64,000 bases of DNA, taken from NCBI RefSeq assembly GCF_003026495.1, contig NZ_PYMA01000002.1, forward strand, positions 372,001 through 436,000, written 5' to 3'. The DNA comes from Photobacterium sanctipauli. GTDB lineage: Bacteria > Pseudomonadota > Gammaproteobacteria > Enterobacterales > Vibrionaceae. Position numbers and translations under genes: made by a program. Below the pieces are notes generated by a model that was not told the DNA's origin, ran no database searches, and saw only the letters and a list, made by a program, of their open reading frames with translations. Below, piece by piece: positions 29,647-41,855 of the stretch. Position 1 is the stretch's first letter; each line of letters begins with the position of its first letter.

Positions 29647-30858
29647 TTATGCCGCTTGGGCAACAACGTCGTTAGCTTCGTTACGTGCTTTCACAACGAA
29701 TGCGTAGCCAACCAGTGCCAAGAAGCCAGTGATGAACATTGCGGTAGTCACCGTCATCAAGCCGTACAGTGCAAATGCCGATACAAGACCACTTGCCGCG
29801 AAACATACAGATGTTTGCAGGAAGTTAAGCAGGCCAGCTGCCGTAGCACTACAGTTCTTAAAGTCTTCTAACGCTTTGCTGATGATGATTGGGTAGATAG
29901 CACCGTTTGCAACCGCTAGGAAACAGAATGGTACAAGGATCGGCCAAATCGTTTTAGGTTCAGTGTTCAGCGAAATCAGGAACATGATAGTCACGCTGGC
30001 AAAGAACAGTTTTAGAATCCAAGGTAGTAGCTGCTGGCTATCAAACTTGTTCAGTAGAATACGACAACCGTAGCCGCCAACAATAAAGGCGATAGTTTGT
30101 GGCACAAAGCTCATGCCAATATCTGCGCCGGTGTAACCCATTGCCGACATGACAAAGGGTGAACCTGTTAGGTATGCAAAGAATGCAGCCGAACAAGCAG
30201 CGAAGATAATCATGTTACCCACGAATTTTTTTGAACTTAAGATTTGGCGGTAATCGCGACGTAGTTGTACGCTTAATTTCTCTTGTTTTTTATTCAAATC
30301 TGCACTTTCAGTTTCTTTTAGCGTCATAACGGCTAAAACAGCACCAAAGGCAACAAGGGAGATGAAAATACTACGCCAGCCAAAATGGTTTTCCAGTGCT
30401 GCACCTGCTAGTGGTGCCAGCGCCGGCGATAGTGCTACCAATGGCATGATGGTGGCGAAAACACGCTCAGACACTTTGCCTTCGTAACGGTCGATTACCA
30501 CTGCTTGCCAGATGACAGTTGCACTACATGCGCCTAGAGCTTGTGCAAAGCGGGCTGCCAGCATCAGCTCTACGTTTGGTGCGAAAGCACACAATAGAGA
30601 GGCAACACTGAACAGGGTCATACCACCCATCAATACTTTTATACGGCCAATACGATCAGATAATGGTCCGTAGACAAGTTGGCCAAGCGCCATACCCAAT
30701 AGGAAAATACTTAAAGTAAGTCCGATAAGTGATTGTGAAGTTTCAAAATCTGAACGGATAACTTCAAATGCTGGTAGGTACATGTCTGTTGCTAGGAAAC
30801 CTAGCATACTTAAACATGCAAACCATAAAATGGTGATTTTTGAAGGTTGGTTATTCAT
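29647..30858 (-). CDS. punC: MFS purine-nucleoside transporter PunC (Bcr/CflA family)
   Basis: 403 residues, twelve hydrophobic helices. LGFLATDMYLPAF opens helix 1, GQLVYGPLSDRIGRIKVL is the MFS loop 2-3 motif, ATVIWQAVVIDRY and VPQTIAFIVGGYGCRILL match E. coli PunC (YdhC) region by region. PunC imports purine nucleosides. The divergent neighbour is its activator PunR, the same arrangement as in E. coli. PurR, which also governs purine genes, is encoded elsewhere in the window. Confidence 0.88.
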   Translation of the reverse strand: MNNQPSKITILWFACLSMLGFLATDMYLPAFEVIRSDFETSQSLIGLTLSIFLLGMALGQLVYGPLSDRIGRIKVLMGGMTLFSVASLLCAFAPNVELMLAARFAQALGACSATVIWQAVVIDRYEGKVSERVFATIMPLVALSPALAPLAGAALENHFGWRSIFISLVAFGAVLAVMTLKETESADLNKKQEKLSVQLRRDYRQILSSKKFVGNMIIFAACSAAFFAYLTGSPFVMSAMGYTGADIGMSFVPQTIAFIVGGYGCRILLNKFDSQQLLPWILKLFFASVTIMFLISLNTEPKTIWPILVPFCFLAVANGAIYPIIISKALEDFKNCSATAAGLLNFLQTSVCFAASGLVSAFALYGLMTVTTAMFITGFLALVGYAFVVKARNEANDVVAQAA

Positions 30859-30964
30859 AAATACTATCTACTTGCTGTTTTGCTATGCCGCCAAGTGTAT
30901 AGATGGATTTAATCGCTGTGAAACGGTAAAATTTAACACATACTTTCAAAAAATTTGATGTGAT

Positions 30965-31867
30965 ATGTTTTCATACAATGATCTGCAAGTTATTGATGTT
31001 GTCGCTCGGCGGGGCAGTTTTTCTGCAGCTGCTGAAGAATTGCACAAAGTACCAAGTGCAATCAGTTACACAGTTCGTGTAATAGAAGAGCGATTAGCTG
31101 TCGAATTATTTGTTCGCTTGCATCGCCAGGTGAAATTAACACCAGCCGGTGAGTATTTTGTTGAAGAAGCGCGCGGTTTGCTTAAACAAATGGAACAGTT
31201 GCGCCAGCAAACCCAGCGAGTGGCAAATGGATGGCAGCAAAGTGTCTCGGTTGCATTAGATACCGTGGTGCGCGAAAGCCGAGTAAACACCATGGTGCGA
31301 GATTTCTATCGCCATTTTCCTGATATCGAATTGCACCTGACCATGGAAGTGTTTAATGGGGTGTGGGATGCACTTTCCGATGGTCGGGCGGATATTGCAA
31401 TTGGGGCAACGGCGGCTATTCCTGTTATCGGTCAGTTTGATTACCGTGACATGGGGGTTCTCGAATGGAAGTTTGTGGTATCGCCTGAGCATCCGCTGGC
31501 TAAGTGTGATTATCCTATTCCAGCGGAGGAATTAGCCAATTACCCGGCTATTTGCCTTGAAGATACGTCCCGCGTGCTACCGAAAAGGGTCACATGGTTG
31601 ATGGATAACCAACGGCGGATTATGGTACCGAATTGGCACAGTGCGATGCAGTGCCTGAAATCAGGGTTGGGGATTAGTGTGGTACCTGAACACATGGCAC
31701 TACCGCGTATTGCAGCAGGGGAGTTGGTTGAGAAGACCTTGGTCCATAAGCCGGCGGTAAGCCCGTGTTGCTTGGCTTGGAATAAAGAAAGCGAGAACCC
31801 GGCTATCTCATGGCTGCTCAATTACCTTGGTGACAGTGAACAACTTCATCGAGAATGGATGCGCTAG
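30965..31867 (+). CDS. punR: LysR-family activator PunR
   Basis: 300 residues. The N-terminal winged helix-turn-helix (FSAAAEELHKVPSAISYTVR) is followed by a LysR effector domain; FNGVWDALSDGRADIAIGAT, LEDTSRVLPKRVTWLMDNQR and AISWLLNYLGDSEQLHREW are near-identical in order to E. coli PunR (YdhB). PunR activates punC. It is divergent from punC across 106 bp, where its operator should lie. Confidence 0.88.
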   Translation: MFSYNDLQVIDVVARRGSFSAAAEELHKVPSAISYTVRVIEERLAVELFVRLHRQVKLTPAGEYFVEEARGLLKQMEQLRQQTQRVANGWQQSVSVALDTVVRESRVNTMVRDFYRHFPDIELHLTMEVFNGVWDALSDGRADIAIGATAAIPVIGQFDYRDMGVLEWKFVVSPEHPLAKCDYPIPAEELANYPAICLEDTSRVLPKRVTWLMDNQRRIMVPNWHSAMQCLKSGLGISVVPEHMALPRIAAGELVEKTLVHKPAVSPCCLAWNKESENPAISWLLNYLGDSEQLHREWMR

Positions 31868-31905
31868 CCACCAGGCCAGTTAAGATAGCGGGTTCTTTAC
31901 ATTGG

Positions 31906-32145
31906 CTACTTTTCTGAAGCATCGACTTGAGTTGGCTCTGCTATGGCAGACGCTTCGGCAGTTGGCTCAGTCACTTCTACTGTTCCTTCCTCGGTGTTTT
32001 CAGCCGACTGTTGTGCCGCTTCTGCTTCCATTTTGGCGCGTTCGGCTTTAGAGATGTAGCGAGGCTTATTGCTGCGGTGGAGTTTCGCGTTTTTCTTCTT
32101 CTGCTTTTTTTTCAGGATGTCGTTGATTTTCTTTTTGCGGTTCAT
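31906..32145 (-). CDS. DUF2986 small basic protein
   Basis: 79 residues. A strongly basic N-terminus (MNRKKKINDILKKKQKKKNA) is followed by RYISKAERAKMEAEAA and an acidic, Ala/Glu/Thr-rich tail. The basic half is the DUF2986 signature found in small proteins of Vibrionaceae and relatives; function unknown. It could bind nucleic acid through the basic segment, which is inference from charge only. It lies between punR and the second GalR paralogue and appears monocistronic. Confidence 0.8.
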   Translation of the reverse strand: MNRKKKINDILKKKQKKKNAKLHRSNKPRYISKAERAKMEAEAAQQSAENTEEGTVEVTEPTAEASAIAEPTQVDASEK

Positions 32146-32209
32146 GCGTAAACTCGTCGCTCAATAAAAGTGAGCGACGATTGTAGCGGCTTCTTAGATG
32201 AAGGCAAGT

Positions 32210-33217
32210 CTAATTGGCTGGGCAGTTTTGTACCGACATCCGGCGAACCAAGGTTGGCACATAAATTCGCGTATGTGGCTCAACGGGTTCCTTGGCGGCA
32301 AGTTGCAACGCTAGCTTGGCGGCTTGCTCGGCCATCAGGTGAATAGGGTAGCGCACCGTTGTCAGCTTAGGGTGGACATAGCGGGCGATTTGACCATCAT
32401 CAAAACCAATGACTGAAATTTGCTCGGGAGTCTTAATGTTGTTTTCATGCAATACAGATAGGCAGCCCGCAGCCATGTAGTCGTTATACGCGGCAATGGC
32501 GGTAATAGGCAGGTTTTTCGCCAGCATGTTGGTCATCGCGTATTCACCGCCTTCCTCGACCGGCTCACCATATTCGATATAGTTGGCACTGGCTGTCAGG
32601 CCATTGTCCTCGAGGGCTTGCAAGTAGCCAGCTCGTCGGGCATCGGCATCTTCGATATCGTGGGAAGAGCAGATATAACCAATATGCTTGTGACCATGGC
32701 GGATCAGGTTTTCGGTTGCCATGTACGAGCCCCGGTGGTTATCAAGAGCAATACAACGTTCGGCAATTTCGGGGATAATCCGGTTCATCACGACCAGCCC
32801 CGGTACTTCTTTGGCGAAGTTAACCAGTTCTTCGTTGCTCAGCCCCTTGCTGTGGATCACCAGCGACTCACAGCGGCTGTTGATCAGTAGCTCGATGGCT
32901 TTACGCTCTTTGTCTGCATCATGGTAACCATTGCCTATCAGCAGCTGTTTGCCATTTTCATTGGCAACGCCATCAATGGCTTTCACCATGGCACCGAAGA
33001 AAGGCGCAGAAACATCGTTGACCAATACACCGATGGTATTGGTTGTTTTGCTAACCAGCGCCCGTGCGTTGGCATTGGGGCGGTAACCTAACTTTTCCAT
33101 CGCAGCATTCACGGCGGTTATCGCCGTTTGGCTGGTATGCGGTGCTTTGTTGATCACTCGTGAAGCCGTTGCGACAGATACGCCAGCTTCTTTCGCGACA
33201 TCTTTAATTGTTGCCAT
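32210..33217 (-). CDS. LacI-family repressor, GalR/GalS-like (paralogue 2), downstream of lacZ
   Basis: 335 residues, full-length GalR-type: [20 protein letters not shown], hinge YRPNANARALVSKTTN, then VNDVSAPFFGAMVKAIDG, CIALDNHRGSYMATE and GFDDGQIARYVHPKLTTVRY. It is strongly similar to the paralogue at 24821-25819; recognition-helix residues VSVAT are shared, with one change (AS for VS). It lies just downstream of lacZ in the same direction but beyond the lacZ terminator, so it is a separate unit. It is the closest regulator to the lamB-malM-lacZ/melibiase operators and a good candidate for binding them. Target is inferred. Confidence 0.88.
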   Translation of the reverse strand: MATIKDVAKEAGVSVATASRVINKAPHTSQTAITAVNAAMEKLGYRPNANARALVSKTTNTIGVLVNDVSAPFFGAMVKAIDGVANENGKQLLIGNGYHDADKERKAIELLINSRCESLVIHSKGLSNEELVNFAKEVPGLVVMNRIIPEIAERCIALDNHRGSYMATENLIRHGHKHIGYICSSHDIEDADARRAGYLQALEDNGLTASANYIEYGEPVEEGGEYAMTNMLAKNLPITAIAAYNDYMAAGCLSVLHENNIKTPEQISVIGFDDGQIARYVHPKLTTVRYPIHLMAEQAAKLALQLAAKEPVEPHTRIYVPTLVRRMSVQNCPAN

Positions 33218-33377
33218 AGCGTCCTCTATCTCTATTGCGGCTTATTTAACAATGCTTAGCTATAGAACACAATTATTCTTGCGCTATTTTGGTTCCGGTA
33301 GGCAAATATGCTGGGTATATCACTGGTTTAGATTTACGGTTGAACATTCTTTATTCGGTGTCAATTGCGCTGAAGCT

Positions 33378-33405
33378 AAAAAAAGTGCCTTCAAAAGAAG
33401 GCACT
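33378..33405 (-). terminator. Intrinsic terminator of lamB-malM-lacZ
   Basis: Stem AGTGCCTTC/GAAGGCACT, AAAA loop, followed on the minus strand by T7. It lies 72 bp after the lacZ stop. Confidence 0.9.
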
Positions 33406-33476
33406 AAAATGTTGCACTATGAACAAATTAACAACAACAAAAAGAACAGAAATGAACGCGATATTTGACGCGGCAG

Positions 33477-36650
<3,174 letters not shown>

Positions 36651-36658
36651 TTATTCGG

Positions 36659-37501
36659 TTATTTGTGCTCGGCCATTTTTTGGATGAGGTAATCTTTTGC
36701 TTCGCTATACCCATCTTGGCTGGCTTCTTCAGCGAGCAGCGCGGCATGCTTGAAGTTGTTCTCTTGTAACGCGCTATCTATTTCAGTGCGGTATTCAGCC
36801 CAAGGTTGTGACGGTATCGCAGCGGCTTGCTCTACTTGGTTGTTGGCTGAGATCTTATTGATCACAGGCCATGCTGCGCCATCAACCGTGTTGCTGGTAA
36901 TTTCAATAACGCCAACTGGGGTGAGTTCCGCATACTCCTTGATCCTTAAGCTGGGGATAACAGCTTGTTTTTCTGCATAGAGTTCTTCTGGGTGAATCAA
37001 GGGTTGTTGGTGGCCAACTGCACTGTAGTCAGTCTGTATAACAATAAAGTGCGGGTGGTCTTTGGTTGATGTATCAATGACCAACCGATAATGAAGTTGC
37101 TCAAGCTTGCCAAGTGCCGCTGGTTGGTAAGTAAAATCACCTTGATTGATGGTTTTTACCGGGGAACCCGTCTCATCAAGCAGAAGGATTTTAATAGAGG
37201 CTGCTTTTTTGTAGGCAATAAAGGCCGTTACATTGATTTCTTGCGGCGAGTCTTGCTTGGCAAGGCGAAATACCTGAGTAGGGGTAGGGTGCTCAGGTGT
37301 ACCTGTGAGTGCAGAGCGTCCATCAAGGGCAAAGTAATGATGCGAATCCATTTCAGTGGCTGCTTGAGTCAGCGTACCTAATTCAACACAGCAGTGATGA
37401 GTTTCGGTAATTGGCATCAGTTCAGTGCTTGAAGGTGTACTACACCCCGAAAGCGAGGCAAGCAGTGAAATTGCAAGTAACGTCTGTTTTAGCTTGAGCA
37501 T
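36659..37501 (-). CDS. malM: MalM-like periplasmic lipoprotein
   Basis: 280 residues. A lipobox (LLASLSGC) ends the signal sequence at about residue 20. The body carries HCCVELGTLTQAAT, the LDGRSALTGTPEHPTPTQVF block and a beta-rich core typical of MalM (PF07148), which in E. coli follows lamB. Its role in sugar uptake across the envelope is poorly understood. It is 65 bp downstream of a LamB homologue and upstream of lacZ, so the lamB-malM pair has been recruited next to galactoside genes. The exact ligand is unknown. Confidence 0.85.
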   Translation of the reverse strand: MLKLKQTLLAISLLASLSGCSTPSSTELMPITETHHCCVELGTLTQAATEMDSHHYFALDGRSALTGTPEHPTPTQVFRLAKQDSPQEINVTAFIAYKKAASIKILLLDETGSPVKTINQGDFTYQPAALGKLEQLHYRLVIDTSTKDHPHFIVIQTDYSAVGHQQPLIHPEELYAEKQAVIPSLRIKEYAELTPVGVIEITSNTVDGAAWPVINKISANNQVEQAAAIPSQPWAEYRTEIDSALQENNFKHAALLAEEASQDGYSEAKDYLIQKMAEHK

Positions 37502-37566
37502 ATTATTTTCCTAGCCGTTAAACTTTTTACCCAATAAGGGCCAGCACGAGGCTGACCCATCAGGAA

Positions 37567-38844
37567 TTACCACCAAGTTTCCATGTTGAAACCGAAGGTG
37601 AACTCCTCAACATTGCGGGAGCCAACGCTAACGGGCTCACCGTAATCCTTGTTGCCGTTACGTTCGTATTCTTGACCCTTGTCTGACCACGTTGCGAATA
37701 AGCGCAGGCTTGGACGCGCCCATGTGCCTTTGCCTGCTTGGAAAGTCTGGGCTAGGGTGATCTTGAACAGATCATTGTTACCCGCCCCGTTTTGGGCTTC
37801 GACATTCTCATAACCGACTTCAAGCGCAGTCGACATGAACTCGTTCCATGCGTACTGTGGACGAGCCGCCACACTTAGCCACTTGTCACCGTAGTCGTTG
37901 TCCAAGTTCTTATCTTGGTATGCCAATGAGTACATCACCTGGAAATCTTCACTTAGGTTAAGGTCGCCTGAGTTGAAGAAACGCCAGCTGTAGCCATCGT
38001 GCTCGAGGCCGGTGCTGTACTTACGTGATGTACCGCCTTCAGCACTCATCAAGCCACCCGCAAGGCCGTCAGTACCGTACTGGAAGGCAAAAGAGTTTGA
38101 ACCGTACTGCCAAGCCTGTCGGTACAGGGTCGATAGCATGGCACCCGATGTGGTGACATCCTTATCACCGTGATCACTGTTGTTTTCAAAAATGTAGTTG
38201 ATACCAATGGTAAAATCAGCAGTGTCACTTATGACGATATCGCTCAGGCGAACATCGATATTATGCAGGGTACGGCCACCGTCATTGGTTGCATCGGTTT
38301 CGTCGGTATAGCTCGAATTCGGTGCCATCCAAGCAAAGTGGGCATTAGCAAAACCCAGATCCCAGTCCTCGATACCGATACCGGTACTAGAGGTATCCCA
38401 GTACTTGATATCGATCATATGAACTTCGTGACGGCGGTAGAAACGCTCACCTACCCATACTTTGGCATTAGGTTGACTCGCAAAGATGTTATGGCCGGCA
38501 GACCAGAACTGAATGGTCGATACGTCGCCCCACTTGTCGCCACTACCCAGCATCAGGGTGGTATCGAATACGGCGTCACCGCTTTTCCAAACGTCTGCTT
38601 TAACGGCAGCTTCCCACCAGTTCATCTCGTTACCTAGTCGGAAGTTACCGTAGCCGTGATCGGCGCGAATCACATCGTTACGTTCACCTTTACCATTGTT
38701 ATGGGCATCGTTGTCGGTAAAAATTGTTCCCCACTTGCCGTAACCCGAATACACCACGTTTTCTACCGTTGCGCCTGCTAGTGCGATGGCTGGACTCAGC
38801 GCTAGGGCAATGCCTACTGCTTTGGTTAGCATCTTGTACTTCAT
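37567..38844 (-). CDS. LamB-family carbohydrate porin
   Basis: 425 residues. Signal peptide to ALSPAIALA (about residue 23). The mature barrel begins VENVVYSGYGKWGTIFTD and contains KVWVGERFYRRHEVHMIDIK followed by YWDTSSTGIGIED, the aromatic-rich constriction region of maltoporin; it ends in FNMETWW, an aromatic C-terminus. The fold should pass oligosaccharides through the outer membrane. The locus around it (lacZ, alpha-galactosidase, melB) points to galactosides rather than maltodextrins; this is inference. It heads the lamB-malM-lacZ operon and is divergent from a small exported protein and alpha-galactosidase. Confidence 0.9.
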   Translation of the reverse strand: MKYKMLTKAVGIALALSPAIALAGATVENVVYSGYGKWGTIFTDNDAHNNGKGERNDVIRADHGYGNFRLGNEMNWWEAAVKADVWKSGDAVFDTTLMLGSGDKWGDVSTIQFWSAGHNIFASQPNAKVWVGERFYRRHEVHMIDIKYWDTSSTGIGIEDWDLGFANAHFAWMAPNSSYTDETDATNDGGRTLHNIDVRLSDIVISDTADFTIGINYIFENNSDHGDKDVTTSGAMLSTLYRQAWQYGSNSFAFQYGTDGLAGGLMSAEGGTSRKYSTGLEHDGYSWRFFNSGDLNLSEDFQVMYSLAYQDKNLDNDYGDKWLSVAARPQYAWNEFMSTALEVGYENVEAQNGAGNNDLFKITLAQTFQAGKGTWARPSLRLFATWSDKGQEYERNGNKDYGEPVSVGSRNVEEFTFGFNMETWW

Positions 38845-38906
38845 GAAAGATCTCCAATTATTTTTTATTTTTGGGTCCTAACTCGGCGCTGAGTGTAAGG
38901 TTAATC

Positions 38907-38920
38907 TGGAAGCGTTTTCA
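38907..38920. promoter_or_regulatory. LacI-type operator a, lamB-proximal
   Basis: TGGAAGCGTTTTCA, two changes from the perfect dyad TGGAAACGTTTCCA. It lies 62 bp before the lamB start. Confidence 0.6.
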
Positions 38921-38968
38921 TGATGTATGTGGCATTTTAGCAGTGGATCGTCATGTTTATCCAGTAAT

Positions 38969-38984
38969 TGTGCGTTTGATCACG
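38969..38984. promoter_or_regulatory. CRP-like site between the two operators
   Basis: TGTGCGTTTGATCACG fits TGTGA-N6-TCACA at 8 of 10 positions and differs by one base from the gal site. It lies midway between operators a and b and could serve either direction. Confidence 0.55.
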
Positions 38985-39045
38985 AGGTAATAGCTTATTT
39001 TGGTGGTTTTGTGAGCATATATAGACGTGATTTGTTGGGTGGGTC

Positions 39046-39059
39046 TGGAATCGTTTCCT
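39046..39059. promoter_or_regulatory. LacI-type operator b
   Basis: TGGAATCGTTTCCT, a close dyad. On the minus strand a TCACG pentamer follows its 16-bp footprint after exactly 14 bp (39026-39030 on plus as CGTGA). Confidence 0.6.
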
Positions 39060-39419
39060 GATGGTGGCTGTGCTTTAATCAAATGAAGCAGATAGAAGAA
39101 ACCCGAAGCAAATAGACTTCGGGTTGTAGAGGAAGGAAACTGGGTTTGCCCAAACTGACCGGAAACCGACTCGTTATGGTCAAGCCTCTAAAGTAAGGAT
39201 ATTTGAGTTAGGACCCTACTGAAGACGTTTCATTTTAGATCTCAAAAACCTAAGAATACGTAGTGATACCAAGCACTTCAAGCATAATAACGGGCTTTAT
39301 GTGCTATCTGATGCGTTTTAAATCAAATGCTTGCTATAAGTGTTTGTTTTTACGACGTTGTCTATTGCTAGATTACTACCTAAACTTACTAGGAAAGTAG
39401 CCAATTCCGAGGTGTTACG

Positions 39420-39611
39420 ATGAAAATGTTAGCAGTGAGTGTTGTATTGGCGGTGTTTACTGTTCCCGTGTTTGCCGGCGGTGGTGGTGCTGGTGGCGTG
39501 CCTAGCGTTCCCTGCGTGATAGATGGCAAGTTAATTCATAAGCATATGCTGATCACTGAGTGCAATAAACTCAAACAGCAAGCCAAGAAGGCTTCAGAGC
39601 AAAGTAAATGA
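39420..39611 (+). CDS. Small exported Gly-rich protein of the galactoside locus
   Basis: 63 residues with a clean Sec signal peptide (MKMLAVSVVLAVFTVPVFA, cleavage about residue 19). The mature part begins GGGGAGGVPSVPCVIDGK and has two cysteines and a basic C-terminus (KQQAKKASEQSK). GAGG lies 7 bp upstream of the ATG, a good ribosome site. It is divergent from lamB and 123 bp before the alpha-galactosidase gene. I recognise no family; two cysteines suggest a disulfide in the periplasm. Confidence 0.6.
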   Translation: MKMLAVSVVLAVFTVPVFAGGGGAGGVPSVPCVIDGKLIHKHMLITECNKLKQQAKKASEQSK

Positions 39612-39640
39612 TGAACAACGGCAAAAGAGTGATTTAGATC

Positions 39641-39654
39641 TGTAAACGTTTCCA
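39641..39654. promoter_or_regulatory. LacI-type operator c, upstream of alpha-galactosidase
   Basis: TGTAAACGTTTCCA combines the GalR-like left half TGTAAAC with the GTTTCCA right half of the other operators. It is 80 bp before the alpha-galactosidase ATG; TCACA follows its 16-bp footprint after 15 bp (39671-39675). Confidence 0.65.
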
Positions 39655-39734
39655 GAAAGTTCGGGCTTGCTCACAGAAAGATTTGCTTAACAGTTTAATA
39701 TGCTGCACAAAAATTTGTGTTAGGCGGATAAATC

Positions 39735-41855
39735 ATGAACGAAAAGCAAGTTATTGCCTTGAGTGGACAGCACTCTCAGCTACTAATCAAAGTGGGTGAA
39801 GCCCCGGAAATCTGTTACTGGGGCAAACCAGTATCAGGTGATGTTTCTCAATTTATCAATGCCTTATCAAGACCTGTACCGTATGGTCGGCTGGACAAGG
39901 ACGTACCAATGACCTTGAGCCCTGAATTAGCTCGAGGCTTGTTCAGTAGCCCGGGGCTTGAAGGGCACCGTGATGGAAAAGATTGGGCGCCGGCTTTTGC
40001 GGTGATTGATATCGACCAATGTGCTGATAACGGCCTAGCCCTTACCGCTGAAGATACAGTTGCTGGCTTGCGTCTCGTTACAGAGCTTAATTTAGATCAG
40101 CATGATGTGGTAAAAGTGCGCCATACACTAATAAATACCAAAGCCGGGGTTTACCAAGTAAACCGTTTTGCCAATACGCTTCCTTTACCGGAGCGTGCCA
40201 ATGAGCTGATGACTTACTATGGTCGTTGGGTTCATGAATTTCAAACCGTTCGCCAAGCCTTACCGCAAGGCGGGTATCAGCAAGAAAACCGCCGTGGTCG
40301 TACTTCCCATGAACATTACCCAGCATTGGTTGCCGGTACGACTCACTTTGGTGAGCAGCAAGGTGAAGTGTGGGGATTCCATTTCGCTTGGAGTGGCAAC
40401 CACCGTTTGCGGGTTGATGTAAAGGCGGATGGTCGCCGGTTTATGCAGGCGGAAGCGATTTACCTGCCGGGTGAAATTGCATTGGCTGAAGGGGAAAGCC
40501 TGTCCACGCCTTGGTTGTACGCGAGCTACAGTGCTGATGGCCTAAATGGTATGAGCCACCATTTCCACCAACATGTTCGCCACTCGATTTTGACCAATGA
40601 GATGAAGGCGAAAACACGCCCAATCCATTTGAATACATGGGAAGGCATCTATTTTGATCACGATCCCGCTTATATCGAGCAAATGGCCAGCCAAGCCGCC
40701 GAGATGGGTGTTGAGCGATTCATTATTGATGATGGTTGGTTCAAGGGGCGCAATGGTGACAAGGCGGCATTGGGGGATTGGTTCCTCGATGAGTCGAAAT
40801 ACCCGAATGGACTTGCGCCAATCATTGAGCATGTCAACAAATTGGGTATGGAGTTCGGGCTTTGGTTTGAGCCTGAAATGATCAACAAAGACTCGGATTT
40901 GTATCGCTCTCACCCTGAATGGCTGTTGGCAGTGGAAGGGTATGAACAGCCAACGGGACGAAACCAGTATGCGCTAGATCTTTCAAACCACGATGCTTTC
41001 GAGTTCGTGCTGGCTCGTCTTGATCACTTTCTGAGTCATTACAATATTGCCTATATCAAGTGGGACATGAACCGCGAGATTGTCCAGCCGGGCCACCAAG
41101 GCAAAGCTTCGGGTCACCAACAGGTTGAGTTGTATTACCAGCTAGTTGATAAGCTAAGAGCCAAGCACCCTCTGGTGGAAATTGAATCTTGTGCGGCCGG
41201 TGGTGGGCGTATTGATTTTGAAGTGTTAAAACGCACTCACCGCTTTTGGGCTTCAGACAATAACGATGCGTTGGAACGCCAACAAATACAGCGGGGAATG
41301 AGCTACTTCTTCCCACCAGAAGTGATGGGCAGCCATATTGGAGCGAGCCATTGTCACAGTACCCGACGTCGCCATTCCATTAATTTCCGCGGCCTTACTG
41401 CCTTGTTTGGCCATATGGGGATTGAGCTTGATCCGGTTAGAGAATGCGATGAGGAAAAGCAAGGTTTTGAAAAGTATATTCAGCTACATAAGTCTTTAAG
41501 AGAGTTGCTTCATACCGGTAAAACGTTGAGGCTGCCTGCTGATGATCCGGCCCATTTAATCCATGCCGTCGTGGCCGACGATCAATCGCAAGCTGTGGTG
41601 ATGGTGGCGCAGCTGGCTATGCCAACGAATTCGTTGAGCGGCACATTACGTTTAGTGGGGCTTAACCCTGATGCCAACTACCAGATTAGCTTGGTTGATC
41701 AACCGAATAATTTCTTTGAGGGGATTGTTAGTTGCCAACCGGCTTGGTGCTATGAGGGAATTCACTTGTCGGGAGAATGGTGTGATAGCGTTGGGTTGGC
41801 AATGCCTATTATGGATGCTGAGAGCGCGATTTTGATCAAGCTCGAACAAATCTAG
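39735..41855 (+). CDS. Alpha-galactosidase, GH36 family
   Basis: 706 residues, cytoplasmic, no signal peptide. The N-terminal beta-sandwich (about 1-330) is followed by a TIM barrel: WEGIYFDHDPAY, FIIDDGWFKGRNGDKAALGD, MEFGLWFEPEMINKDSDLYR. The nucleophile Asp is in YIKWDMNREI and the acid/base Asp in FWASDNNDALERQQIQRGMS, as in AgaA/RafA enzymes. It removes terminal alpha-1,6 galactose from melibiose and raffinose-type sugars. With MelB downstream and the gal genes elsewhere in the window it feeds the Leloir pathway. An operator lies 80 bp before the ATG. Confidence 0.95.
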   Translation: MNEKQVIALSGQHSQLLIKVGEAPEICYWGKPVSGDVSQFINALSRPVPYGRLDKDVPMTLSPELARGLFSSPGLEGHRDGKDWAPAFAVIDIDQCADNGLALTAEDTVAGLRLVTELNLDQHDVVKVRHTLINTKAGVYQVNRFANTLPLPERANELMTYYGRWVHEFQTVRQALPQGGYQQENRRGRTSHEHYPALVAGTTHFGEQQGEVWGFHFAWSGNHRLRVDVKADGRRFMQAEAIYLPGEIALAEGESLSTPWLYASYSADGLNGMSHHFHQHVRHSILTNEMKAKTRPIHLNTWEGIYFDHDPAYIEQMASQAAEMGVERFIIDDGWFKGRNGDKAALGDWFLDESKYPNGLAPIIEHVNKLGMEFGLWFEPEMINKDSDLYRSHPEWLLAVEGYEQPTGRNQYALDLSNHDAFEFVLARLDHFLSHYNIAYIKWDMNREIVQPGHQGKASGHQQVELYYQLVDKLRAKHPLVEIESCAAGGGRIDFEVLKRTHRFWASDNNDALERQQIQRGMSYFFPPEVMGSHIGASHCHSTRRRHSINFRGLTALFGHMGIELDPVRECDEEKQGFEKYIQLHKSLRELLHTGKTLRLPADDPAHLIHAVVADDQSQAVVMVAQLAMPTNSLSGTLRLVGLNPDANYQISLVDQPNNFFEGIVSCQPAWCYEGIHLSGEWCDSVGLAMPIMDAESAILIKLEQI

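Larger units (their letters stand above)
38845..39419. promoter_or_regulatory. Divergent control region of lamB-malM-lacZ and the melibiase genes
   Basis: 575 bp with two LacI-type operators (38907-38920, 39046-39059), a CRP-like site (38969-38984), a 9-bp hairpin AACCCGAAG/CTTCGGGTT (39100-39108 and 39117-39125), and a 12-bp inverted repeat GGGTCCTAACTC/GAGTTAGGACCC (38873-38884 and 39205-39216) that encloses all of them. Confidence 0.7.

Noticed and set aside
39100..39125. Hairpin AACCCGAAG/CTTCGGGTT considered as a terminator
   Set aside because: No T-run on either side and no gene ending next to it; mentioned only as part of the control region.
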